From contig WWBZ02000073.1 in NCBI GenBank assembly GCA_011503125.2, positions 1,116,001 to 1,180,000 of the forward strand: DNA of 64,000 bases. The letters are read 5' to 3'. A program made the position numbers and the translations under genes. Positions 11,276-20,848 of the stretch are shown piece after piece. The stretch comes from Botryosphaeria dothidea (lineage: Eukaryota > Ascomycota > Dothideomycetes > Botryosphaeriales > Botryosphaeriaceae). The notes below the pieces were generated by a model. That model saw only the letters and a program-made list of their open reading frames with translations. It had not been told where the DNA came from and made no database searches. How positions within the stretch are numbered: the first letter of the stretch is position 1; each line of letters opens with the position of its first letter.

Positions 11276-12231
11276 ATGGGTAAGCTACCTTTTTCCGTTT
11301 CCATCCCCGACATTTGCGCACCGACCGGCAGCACCATTTCGACACCTGCAACAACGCCATTGTGGAGGCAGCTGAGGGTTCTCGGGCGACGAAGATGCAT
11401 TGGAACGAGGCGAGAGGACCAGCACTGCATTTGAGGATGGAGGATATCGTCAACAAGATGCCCGCACCTGTCGAAATGTCGCCTGGAACACCTGCCGGCA
11501 GACCCAACCCGACCGACGCCGACCGCTACCACTGCCCGAATCCCGCTCGCATTCGCTCGCTCAGCATATTCATGGACCGCAAGACTGACTGAATCTTTCA
11601 GGTCGTCTCCAGGAGTACCAGGTCATTGGCCGTCACCTCCCCAGTGAGGCCAACCCGACCCCTAAGCTTTACCGGATGCGCATCTTCGCTCCCAACGATG
11701 TCGTCGCGAAGTCCCGCTTCTGGTACTTCATTAGCAAGCTCCGCAAGATCAAGAAGACCAACGGCGAGATCGTTTCGCTGAACCAGGTCCGTACACCTGC
11801 GCCGCTCAAAGAATTTACCGAGACTAACAAATCCCAAAGATCGCCGAGAAGCGTCCCCAGAAGGTCAAGAACTTCGGTATCTGGATCCGCTACGACTCCA
11901 GGTCCGGCACCCACAACATGTACAAGGAGTACCGTGAGATGTCCCGCACCGACGCTGTCGAGGCTCTCTACCAGGACATGGCCGCCAGGCACCGTGCCCG
12001 CTTCAGGTCCATCCACGTAAGGATTCCCGTGCGCACAGGCGATAATTGCGCAGCGCTAACGACTTTCTGCAGATCCTCAAGGTCGTCGAGGTTGAGAAGA
12101 CCGAGTCCATCCGCCGCCCCTACATCAAGCAGGTTCTCGCCAAGGACCTCAAGTTCCCTCTGCCTCACCGCGTCAACAAGACCACCTCGAAGAAGATCTT
12201 CACTGCGAACAGGCCGTCGACTTTCTTCTAA
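11276..12231 (+). CDS. RPL20: 60S ribosomal protein eL20 (L18a/L20)
   Basis: Cytosolic large-subunit protein. Exons are 11276-11279, 11602-11786, 11840-12016 and 12073-12231, giving 174 residues, close to the 172 of yeast L20. The first coding exon is only ATGG; the 322-bp intron 11280-11601 then splits the second codon ([15 protein letters not shown]). The next introns are 53 and 56 bp. Diagnostic stretches are [40 protein letters not shown], and the C-terminal [18 protein letters not shown] start codon placed next to a long first intron is common in fungal ribosomal protein genes. No C/D or H/ACA snoRNA signature is apparent in the long intron. It converges on the hydratase gene (192 bp apart). 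Confidence 0.96.
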
Positions 12232-12423
12232 GCGTTTTCCGGGTTGCGGTGGAGTGCATGGGGGTCACACTTCAGGGTTTCTGGTATTATGGGCACTCTG
12301 TAGCTACGATACCATGGCGGTAGCACAAAAAATGGATGAAAAGCCCAACGAGTCACAATCAAAACCCGTCCCAGAATTTTCGGATTCTATGCCATTGCGA
12401 AAGTTCTACGACCGTTTTACTAA

Positions 12424-13526
12424 TCACAGCTTTGGCTTGGTAGCCCCGTCTACCTTCGGCTTACCCGCAGTATCAACGGGTTCCCACCAAGGATAAGCGG
12501 CTGGGGCATCATTCGACATTGTGCCACTGAACTTTGGTTTCCTTTTCTCGAAGAAGGATTGCACCCCTTCTTTGTTATCCCTGTTCGTATTGTTAGCTGA
12601 CAACGTCGACCGAAGAATCAGGTGTGACTGACCTGCTGCTGAAGAGCTCGTACAGAATCCTCGAATCGAGCAAATGCTGCGCCTCAGCACTACCCGTGTC
12701 CCTCCACATAAGCTCTTTCATCAAGTTCGTGCTCACGATGCTCGTGTTCTCGACGACCTCCTTCGCAATTTCGAGAGCCTTAGGCAGCACCTCGTCCGAC
12801 CGGTCACACAGCTGCGTGAACAGCGGTTCCAGCAGTTTATCGTTCGCCCGATACACGCTGCCCGTAGTCGTCAGGTGCATGGCGCGCGAATGCCCGATCA
12901 GCCGGGGCAGGAAGAACGAAGACGTCGCTTCCATGATAATGCCGCGTCGCGCGAACACAAAGCCGATCTTAGCGTCCTTGTACGCCACGCGGATAGACAT
13001 GGGCAGGGCCATGGTGATGCCCACACCGACGGCGGAGCCTTGGAGGGCACCGATGACGGGCTTGCTGCAGCGGTGGATGGCGAGAGCGACGCGGCCGCCA
13101 CTGCATTTCGAATTCTTTCATCAGCAGCAGATTCTTACGACTAACCTATTCACTTCCACTCTTCTTTCTCTCACAGTCCGAATGCCTATTCCAATCTGTA
13201 GGATCTGGGGGTTGAACTTACCCGTCACGATGATCGTTGACCCTCTCTTTTCCTCCTTGAAAACCAATCTCGAGATCGGCGCCTGCACAGAAGATGGAGC
13301 CGTGGCCTGTCACGACGACGGCGCGTACTCGGTCGTCGACGTCGACGAGGGTGAAGAGGCGCTCGAGCTCCTCCGTCATCACCCCCGTGAAGGCATTGTG
13401 CTTGCCCGGACGATGAAGCGTCACAATGACGATGGGAGTCGGTGAGGGTGAGTTCGCAGGATGGTGCGAGACTCTGATGTCGCTCCAGGGAAGCGTTTCA
13501 TAGGAGGAGGGAAGAGATACCGACAT
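12424..13526 (-). CDS. Enoyl-CoA hydratase/isomerase (crotonase family), possibly peroxisomal
   Basis: Crotonase-fold enzyme acting on enoyl-CoA thioesters in beta-oxidation. Exons are 13526-13222, 13100-12633 and 12580-12424, giving 309 residues; the introns are 121 and 52 bp. Visible family features are [16 protein letters not shown], the oxyanion segment [11 protein letters not shown], then [19 protein letters not shown] with the second oxyanion glycine, and [19 protein letters not shown] with one acidic residue at the usual catalytic position. A single Glu fits an isomerase (Eci1/Dci1 type) at least as well as a hydratase. The last three residues PKL fit a relaxed peroxisomal PTS1 signal. 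The exact substrate cannot be told from sequence. Confidence 0.87.
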
Positions 13527-15451
13527 TTCGGATGATTTTGCTGATGTGTTGGTCTATAAGCTGGTCCTTCGACTTTGACGGGATTCAGGGTGAATGTAGT
13601 TATAGGGAGATCATGCTAGCTTTTGTATAGTAAACATGGTTTGAAGGACACCGAGGAGTAACTTTGCCGGAGCCTGCGGAGGGGAAGAGGGGACTGGGAG
13701 CTCAAATCTGGGGTAAGCCGGAAGCCGAGGTCCTACCGCCGATCATTTGACTATTTCGGCAAGGTTGACATTTAAGGTTGCACAACAGGCGGAGCACTCT
13801 CCAACATTCGCTCATGCTTCAAACCATTTGCGACATCTATGAACTCGATATCGTCGATGTAGACAGTGGTCCTTGTATTTACGAGACCCGCGAGATATGG
13901 ACTATTCATGAGCTCTCAATGTGTCTCTATGTGCCCTCATTGAAAAACATAGTTGTCATCATTATCTGACATCTATGATCGGCGGTATAAGAAATGCATA
14001 GTGTGGGACATGCAATGTAAGGGATTCGAAACATCGGCCAAGGTAACGCTACTCTAGCAAATGGAAAAGCCCAGGGCATAGGAAGTATCAAAGGATCTTT
14101 AGCGAGTCGAAGTACTCACGTGCGAGGTCGTCAAACCACACCTTCCTGGTCTTTGAAACCCCCGAAAGAGTTCATTCTACATCCAACTGCTAAATCCAAA
14201 AAAAAAGAAAAAAAGAAAAAAAGTTAAGCTGCGGAGCTCTCACCGCTAGGCATAGTTTCTCCTCTTTCGCCAGCCTCATAGCCCCACGGAACCCCTGCTC
14301 CGATCAGACGCACAACTCAACTAGCCATCAACATTACTTAAAGAGCAGTTACCTCGCCGCAAAAGAACTTGTCCCTTCTTTTTCTTTTTCAGAACCTTGG
14401 ATTAAACCGTTCTAGCAGTGGCACGCCTTGTGAAGTCTTTTTCTCAGTCGTGTGCAAAAGGTCGAATCCGTTGGACAGATCAAAAGAACACGTGCCAGTC
14501 CTCAGTGTGAAACCTAAGCTTTATTTCGTCGGTTCCAGGAGTCAGATGTCCGAGTATGGGCAGCTCATTTGCTCCTTCCTTACACTGACTACACATGACC
14601 GAGATCTTCACCAGGCTTCCGCGACGTGGCTCAGAAAAAAACGGACGCACTTTGGTATCAACGAAGTTGCTATGAAGCCCAGATTGGACTTTGTACTTGC
14701 CTTTTTCCCTTTTTTTTCATGCCGTTGTTCCGAATCACGCTCAAGACTTGGTGAGCTGCGGGCACTCGACAATGGGAACGGGAGCATCATCTACATGTGC
14801 ATCATCGATATCACGAGTCTACATTCATAATGTCCATAGTTTGAATATTTTGAGCATTTTTTTGTGTGAAGATGAGGTTCTTGGATTCGAATGAGCGTTA
14901 CTTCAGTCATTCGTCTCTACCCGGAACAGCCAGCAAGTGCCATGTGAGTCGTTTACTGCACCGAGAGGGGCCAACCCGGTTCCACTTCTCTTTTTTTTTT
15001 CCTATAGTGTTCCACAGCTTTCCATCGTTGGGGGGTGAAATGCAGAGCCCCAGAATATCTGTATGAAGTCGAAACAAACACGTCACTAACGCCTCGTGAC
15101 CTCCCAAGAGCTCGTGACACCACGTACGACGGCTGCAGATGTCCTATAACTCACCTCAGCACTAAGTAGGAAAGGATTCCCGCATTAACTGCGGGGTATA
15201 TAGCAGCAGTCACCTGTCACAGCAATCCATGTACGTAAGAGCTAGCATGAGAATATAGACAGTTTGGTTTTCTATATAGCGAAGGTTTATGTATTGTAGC
15301 AGATCCATCATATAAACAAAATTCCAATGCCTATTGGCCTCCGCGAGGAGGCCGGATATCCCTCAAACAGCAAGCCCCAGCAATGCAACGAAGAACAGAG
15401 TTTGAAGGAGTGAATCAGCCATCGTAAGTCGTGAACTCTTCCTGCAGTCGT
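13527..15451. other. Intergenic: hydratase promoter and GH64 3' flank
   Basis: About 1.9 kb. It holds an A-rich tract at 14198-14224, several T-rich stretches, and a 153-codon open frame at 14369-14830 that I reject as coding. No RNA gene was found. Confidence 0.6.
14198..14224 (+). repeat. A-rich simple repeat
   Basis: Runs of nine, seven and eight A separated by single G residues. Length is likely to vary between isolates. It could be a nucleosome-excluding poly(dA:dT) element upstream of the hydratase gene. Confidence 0.8.
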
Positions 15452-16720
15452 TTAGGATGCGTTTCCACCAATGTGAACGGTCAAAAGCTGCGGCGCCCCG
15501 TCGAACACGCTGCCAGACTGGTCCTGGCCGTTATCGGGTGCTACGTCGTCGTAAGGGAACGCGTAGCCTCTCTTGTCAGAGTTAGCCTCGTGTACGATCC
15601 TGGAGTAGTGGTTTGTGACAGCGTCCTTGTAGTACTCGTCAACGCTTGTCGCCGGCGTGGTGGTATCCACAAGCAGCGTGCTGCGGTTGAACGCCGCAGC
15701 AAGGCGCGGAATGATGGCGTTGCGGAGCTGGCTGCCAGATGGATTGGCAAAAGGCCCGGTGCTGCAAGAAAAGATATCGGCGCTGGAGGGCTGATCGAAG
15801 CTCTCATCTTGGAAAACGAACTTGCCGTCCTGAACCTTGCCGGAGACGGTACCGTAGTCGACCTGCGTGTTGACATTTAGAGTGTCCGTTTGGTACTTTG
15901 ACCAAACGCTGTTGACGTAGTTCTGGTAGTAGGTACCGAAGTCCTTGCTGTTTGGAGACAAGGCCCTGAGGTTACCGCCACTGGAGTCCTTGACGATCAA
16001 ATCTCCCCACGGGCCTCCGTCGGAAGAGGCTTGGGCCTGGAGTGCGGAGCAAACGGTATCAAGGCCGTTCTGAGGCATTCCGGTAACGGATTGAGTGGCA
16101 CCGGCAGTGTTTTTCAGCGTCAAGCCAACGGAGATACTGACGAAATCCACATATGTGATATTGGCGTAGAGCTGGGAGCTGTTCCAAGTGAACTCGGCAA
16201 AATCCCATCTCTTATTGATGTTCGGATCCGAGTTATTGAGCACAGAGGGCGTGACAAGGGCAGGGCCAGGGTTGAGCAAAAAGGTGAGCTTGTCGTCAAC
16301 GCAGAACCAGATGCGTGCACCAGCCAAGTGAGGAATGGTCACGGTTTTTGTGGAGCCTGGAGCACCAAGCGGAATAGCAGCATCATCGGAGAGATCAGAA
16401 CCGTCCTTGGATGGGGACGTTGGGTAGTAGGCACTGACGCCGTCGGCCTTCAGAATGAAGAGGGCATTGTTGTTGTCGATTGCCTGGCCGGTGATGTAGG
16501 CATAAACATTGCTCGAGGACGTGTTGTTCACCAGGTCGATATTCAAAGTATCAGCAGTGGCGCGGATTGGCTGCTGGGCTTGCTGGTGCTGTTTGGCAGG
16601 GGCTTGCGTGGCTGGCTTGGACTGGGCCTGGTTCTTGGGCTTCCGCAGACGCTGGAGGCGCTGGATGAGGCGCTTGATTGGGCTTGCCATGATGACGGAT
16701 GTCTCAATTGCCAGGAACAA
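15452..16720 (-). CDS. GH64 family beta-1,3-glucanase (thaumatin-like fold)
   Basis: A single exon encodes 422 residues, or 412 if translation starts at the second ATG (16690, MASPIKRLIQRLQRLRK). GH64 enzymes cut beta-1,3-glucan, classically releasing laminaripentaose. The pair of catalytic acids is visible as E176 in RWDFAEFTWN and D192 in LYANITYVDF, the spacing known from bacterial laminaripentaose-producing enzymes. Other family features are TVTIPHLAGARIWFC and NSVWSKYQTDTLNV. The N-terminus is Lys/Arg/Gln-rich without a hydrophobic signal peptide, which I recall for several fungal GH64 proteins, so export would be non-classical or the protein is intracellular. A TATA-like box lies 60-90 bp upstream, so either start is possible. 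Confidence 0.87.
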   Translation of the reverse strand: MFLAIETSVIMASPIKRLIQRLQRLRKPKNQAQSKPATQAPAKQHQQAQQPIRATADTLNIDLVNNTSSSNVYAYITGQAIDNNNALFILKADGVSAYYPTSPSKDGSDLSDDAAIPLGAPGSTKTVTIPHLAGARIWFCVDDKLTFLLNPGPALVTPSVLNNSDPNINKRWDFAEFTWNSSQLYANITYVDFVSISVGLTLKNTAGATQSVTGMPQNGLDTVCSALQAQASSDGGPWGDLIVKDSSGGNLRALSPNSKDFGTYYQNYVNSVWSKYQTDTLNVNTQVDYGTVSGKVQDGKFVFQDESFDQPSSADIFSCSTGPFANPSGSQLRNAIIPRLAAAFNRSTLLVDTTTPATSVDEYYKDAVTNHYSRIVHEANSDKRGYAFPYDDVAPDNGQDQSGSVFDGAPQLLTVHIGGNAS

Positions 16721-16770
16721 GAGGGAAAGTGGATGTGGGCGGACAGGCCGTCGGAGCAGCAGCGCCAGGT

Positions 16771-16780
16771 ATTATATACG
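16771..16780 (-). promoter_or_regulatory. TATA-like box upstream of GH64
   Basis: CGTATATAAT on the minus strand, about 50 bp before the first ATG and 80 bp before the second. The spacing would give a very short leader, slightly favouring the second ATG (16690). Confidence 0.5.
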
Positions 16781-18162
16781 GGAGCAGTGAGGCTGATTCA
16801 AGACAGCATGGCAGACGGGTGACCTGATGGAGGGCGAGGGAGGCGACCAAGATAACAAGAGGCCGCTTGCCTGGGCCAGCCAAGCAGGCAATTTGGGCGC
16901 ACGTTCCAATTGCAAAGGAGACGGCACACCATGCAACTTGACCGCGATGACGACCTGGGCCGGCAATGGTCGCGACGCTAAGCAGCGGCAGATCTCCAAT
17001 CAGCTCGGCTCGCGCCATCCACCCTCCCGCTCGGCCAGAGTCAGGCGACGACCCTGGCCTCGGGCCTTCGTCCTGCCCCGGATTCCCGTCAGCGCCACGA
17101 GGCTCGCATGACCGCGCCGGCGAAGACGGCGGGCGGCGCGCGTGGTGGAGACGCTCAGCTGGGAGGCAAGCGCTGGAGGAAGGCCCGAAGCCCGGGTCGC
17201 TGACTTCGGCTTGAGCCGAGACGGGGACAGGGACATAGCGGCATGGATGGCATGTTATTGGCATGGACATGGAGAAGACAGGTTTTGGATGATGAAGTGC
17301 CAGCCATGTCGATAAAGTGGAGAGGGCAGCCACAACCGGAAAAACAAACGTGCCTGCCCAGGGGTGTTCAAGGGTCGCGCCTGCCGTGACGCGTCGCGCC
17401 GAAGAATCACTCACCCTCTCTTCACGCCTTGTCGCCCGCCCCTGTCCGCCCGTGTCCTCGTATACCGCCTTCCACCTGATGAACACCTGAATCTGCGATG
17501 CCTCCGGCTTATGGCGCCCCCGCTGGCGATCATCCTCGGTCGCTGACCTCAGTCACCTGCAGTTCCTCCGCGCCCACTTGCCCGATGCGGTAGCCCACCA
17601 GTGCACGAGATTTTCTGCACATTGAGCCCTGCATCCCTCCAGGAACTACCTCCTGTTCTAGCTATACCTACGCCCTGCGTGCTTTTACGGATCTGTCTCC
17701 GTTCACATGCTCCATCCGACCTAGCCACTCAACCATGCCCTTAGTGTGTTTGTGTTTAGCTTTTACAAACCTTCTCAGCTCTTTATCGACGTGTCTTGCT
17801 CTTGTCTTGTTTCTCTTGCTTTCATAGACCCACAATCTACACACAAGAACAAGCCACCACCTTTCGATCAAAAGTCTGTTTGTGCCACTTCTTTTCCTCA
17901 TCTTTTGCTTTAGCCGCTCGCACTGAGGGAAGGCATCGCCGTTGCACAAAGGCCGCCAGAATGCTGATTTCAGAAACTCAATGCGTCATTCGCGTGCCCT
18001 GAGAAGTAAACAGGAGTAGATGCTCGCCCCTTTGGGTATTTAGGCGGCTGCCATCTGAAGTCATCACAATGTCGTCCAACAACTTCACTAAATCACTTGC
18101 GCTCAAGGAGCATGTCGGCTGAGCACATAAGACATGACATTCAATGCAAGCAACACTACGCC
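16781..18162. other. Intergenic: GH64 upstream region
   Basis: About 1.4 kb. The left part (16800-17550) is GC-rich and holds long open frames in several phases with no family likeness. The right part is CT-rich. No RNA gene or repeat was recognised. Confidence 0.6.
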
Positions 18163-19260
18163 TCATTCTTTCGCCGCCTCTGAAGCAATTTCCTGGACTT
18201 TCTTCTCCAGACTCGCCCCTACCGCCCTCTCCAGCACAATTGTAAACGCCCTTCTCTTTTTTTCCTCTTCGTCCTTCAACCCGATATCCTTTACTCCCAA
18301 ATTTTCCCACTCCTTCTCCATCAGTTTCCTCAATTCGCTCGCCTCACCTGGCAACCCCAGCTCCTCCAATGCTCCCTTCGTCCGCCCATCCACGAACGGA
18401 AACACCTCCTCCCACAGCCACTGCACCCTCCTCCCAAAAATATCCAACCCCGTCTCCCCCAGCCCCTTAATTCCCTCCCTCAACACCTGCCTCTCCTTCT
18501 CCCACGCCCGCCCAGCCTCCTCCCTCACACCTTCCAGCGTCCCTTCCTCGCTGGCACCCCACCCCCTCTTCACCACCGCCTCGGCAACTCCCCTCACCTG
18601 CTCCGCCGTCTTCTCCTTATGCTGCGTCCTCGCCTCCCACAGCGCCTCCAGCAACCTCTCCTCGCCCGCCTCCGCAGCCTTCCCCGGCGTCGTCAGCGCG
18701 TAGGGTGGGTTGAGGAGCGTGCGAATGGCGCGCTGCCCCAGCGCGTGCGAGATGGGCCGTGACAGAATGACCGCGGACAGCAGCTCCTCGAACGGCGTCA
18801 GCCGCGCGCTCGTGTACGTGCGCGTCGAGGAGCCCTGCTCGCTTTCAGCGGCGGGGGTGGTGAGCGGCAGGGCGCGCGGGGAGAGGAGGAAGCGGAGGGT
18901 TTGGGTGGGCGTGGCGGCGCCCGTTTTGGCAGTAGTGCCGTCGTTGCTCTTGGTGTCTGGGGTCTTGGAGCGGCGGGCGGCTTTTGCAGGTGGTGATGAT
19001 GAGGCAGCGGAGTTCTGGATGCTATCTTTGCGCTTGCGGGGGTTGTTTTTGCTGTTTTTGTTGTTTTTGTCGCTGCTGTATTTGGGACCTTTGGGTTGAG
19101 GGGCGTGTTTGTAGGCGTCAGGGTGCATGTCGCCGGATTTCTCGAGTTCGGCGAGGCACCAGATGGGCGGGTCGTCCTTCATGGTGGTGTTCTCCAGGGC
19201 GTAGTGCGTGTCGTGTTGGGGGTGCTTTTCCACGTGGGCTTGGGCGCGGGTGGCTGGCAT
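18163..19260 (-). CDS. Conserved fungal protein with an HhH-GPD-like C-terminal region
   Basis: A single exon encodes 365 residues from the ATG at 19260; in-frame codons further upstream look like leader sequence. Residues 1-140 are low-complexity and basic (NNPRKRKDSIQNS, PPAKAARRSK), suggesting nuclear localisation. From about residue 165 the protein is helical: LTPFEELLSAVILSRPISHA, then after a Glu-rich stretch IKGLGETGLDIFGRRVQ, which resembles the helix-hairpin-helix of endonuclease III-type glycosylases, followed by FVDGRTKGALEELGLPG, similar to the PVD..V.R...RLGL segment carrying the catalytic Asp. The Lys expected in the hairpin of bifunctional glycosylases is absent. I infer a divergent HhH-GPD fold; the catalytic role is unknown. 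Confidence 0.65.
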   Translation of the reverse strand: MPATRAQAHVEKHPQHDTHYALENTTMKDDPPIWCLAELEKSGDMHPDAYKHAPQPKGPKYSSDKNNKNSKNNPRKRKDSIQNSAASSSPPAKAARRSKTPDTKSNDGTTAKTGAATPTQTLRFLLSPRALPLTTPAAESEQGSSTRTYTSARLTPFEELLSAVILSRPISHALGQRAIRTLLNPPYALTTPGKAAEAGEERLLEALWEARTQHKEKTAEQVRGVAEAVVKRGWGASEEGTLEGVREEAGRAWEKERQVLREGIKGLGETGLDIFGRRVQWLWEEVFPFVDGRTKGALEELGLPGEASELRKLMEKEWENLGVKDIGLKDEEEKKRRAFTIVLERAVGASLEKKVQEIASEAAKE

Positions 19261-20848
19261 GATGGTGATGTGATTCGGCAACTCGTTTTTTGGTCTTTGG
19301 ATGGCTTGAGAGATAATGTAGTATACGCGAGAGCAGAATTTGGAGGATCGGACGAAGGTAAAAGTATATAGATGTGAATCTCTGATGTTGGAGGGGACCC
19401 TTCCTCCAACCATCCCTTGATGACGTCGTCCAACCAAGTAGCAGTACCTGTGGCTGGGTCGATCAGTTCAATGAAGGGAACGGGGAAATGGTTCGAAGGG
19501 TCAATCAAACTACTTAGCGCATCGGTTCCTGGCGATCAATCTCGCATGGAGGTAGCTGTCTACGAATAGTCTTCAGCTCAGAGCTGGCCTTGGCGATCTA
19601 AGCCTACAATGACACAATTGATACGCGAGCTCTAGTGCTGTTCGCCGACATGGATGCGCATTCATCAGGAGAAACCGTTGTGGTGCGATGCTTGTCATTT
19701 ACGTTTACGCGCCCCTAGCGTTTTACCATGTTGAGTCGTGACATCATTGCGCTCTGAAGCTGATGACCACCAAAATTTGAAGAAGACTTTACTTTGCAAT
19801 GCTCGCTGGTCCGGCACAGCGCAACGGAAACAGCGGACAGCTATTCAGAAATTTCCCGGTGAACCTGGAATTCGTTTTCGATGTAAAGAAAGGGGTATAC
19901 AGGCCAGGTGTCGCTCATATGAAGTAACAACGATACAGAAAATGCGGCAGTTAAGGCACGGTACGGAATACAACAATGTCATAATGATCACCGTATGAAT
20001 TGAAATGACTAAAAGCATCCGACGGAATGCTAAAAGAAGAAATCATGTGTGCCGCCAGTCTCGAACTGGATAAATGTCTTCCGTGATTATCATTGAACTT
20101 AAGCATTCGATCAAGCTCACCTGACATATCTCAAAGCCTCAGTTCCTCGTGGAAACAGCCCCGTTCGAGATATGAATAAAGCGCTTCCATTTTACTAAAG
20201 AACGCATCGCACATGGCAAAAACGAATGAAGAAGCATGCTGTTTCCCTAATTATTACAGATAAAAAGCGCAAAGCTTCCAGAGCAAGCATAATTATCGCA
20301 TTACAAGGGAAACGGAGCAGAAATAGGAATCCAGAAAAAAATTTCAAACCTTCTTCCCGAAACCACCATCCATGTATTCTTCCGTACTCCCTATCTGTCC
20401 ATCCCTTCGTCTTCGTTGCCTAATCCCATCCTACATAATGAAAAAAAAAGAGGAAGTGGAGCCGTTCATTAGCATTGACATGGGAACGGAGAAGACGTTG
20501 GGAAGGCGTGCGTCCACTGAATGCGTATTTGTGCAGGATGAAGAGAAGCTTTGCCGTTGCGCACAACCAAGACTCCTTCGCTGTAGTAGAAGAGAAAAAC
20601 TTCGCAAAACCAAAGCAGACAAGAAGTCGATGTGTTGTGAAAAAGAGGGAGAAAGAATAACTCGTCGAAACTTCCTTCATTGACTGACCGGGTATATGTT
20701 TGCGCGTGCGCCTGTTGTGTGCGTGTGTGATGTATTCGTTGTTCGCTCATGTGTAAGTTGAAACTGCTTGCTGGTTGCAATCTTCCCCAAAATGTCGACT
20801 CCCAACATCCATCGAAATAAATCTCTTACTCTTGAGTGGTCTCCAAGC
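19261..20848. other. Intergenic region, partly AT-rich
   Basis: About 1.6 kb between two minus-strand genes. The part at 19650-20400 is AT-rich and has only short open frames. A weak tRNA-like fold on the minus strand near 20041-20114 was considered and rejected. Nothing else was recognised. Confidence 0.6.

Noticed and set aside
14369..14830. 153-codon plus-strand open frame
   Set aside because: Ordinary AT-balanced intergenic DNA; no domain, signal peptide or splice continuation.
16704..17486. 260-codon minus-strand open frame upstream of GH64
   Set aside because: It overlaps the start of GH64, its composition is erratic, and overlapping frames on the other strand look equally plausible.
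20041..20114. tRNA-like fold on the minus strand (T-loop TTCGAGA, acceptor pairing 6 of 7, length about 74)
   Set aside because: It lacks the conserved GG of the D-loop and a 7-base anticodon loop, so it is not a functional tRNA; chance or a very old relic.
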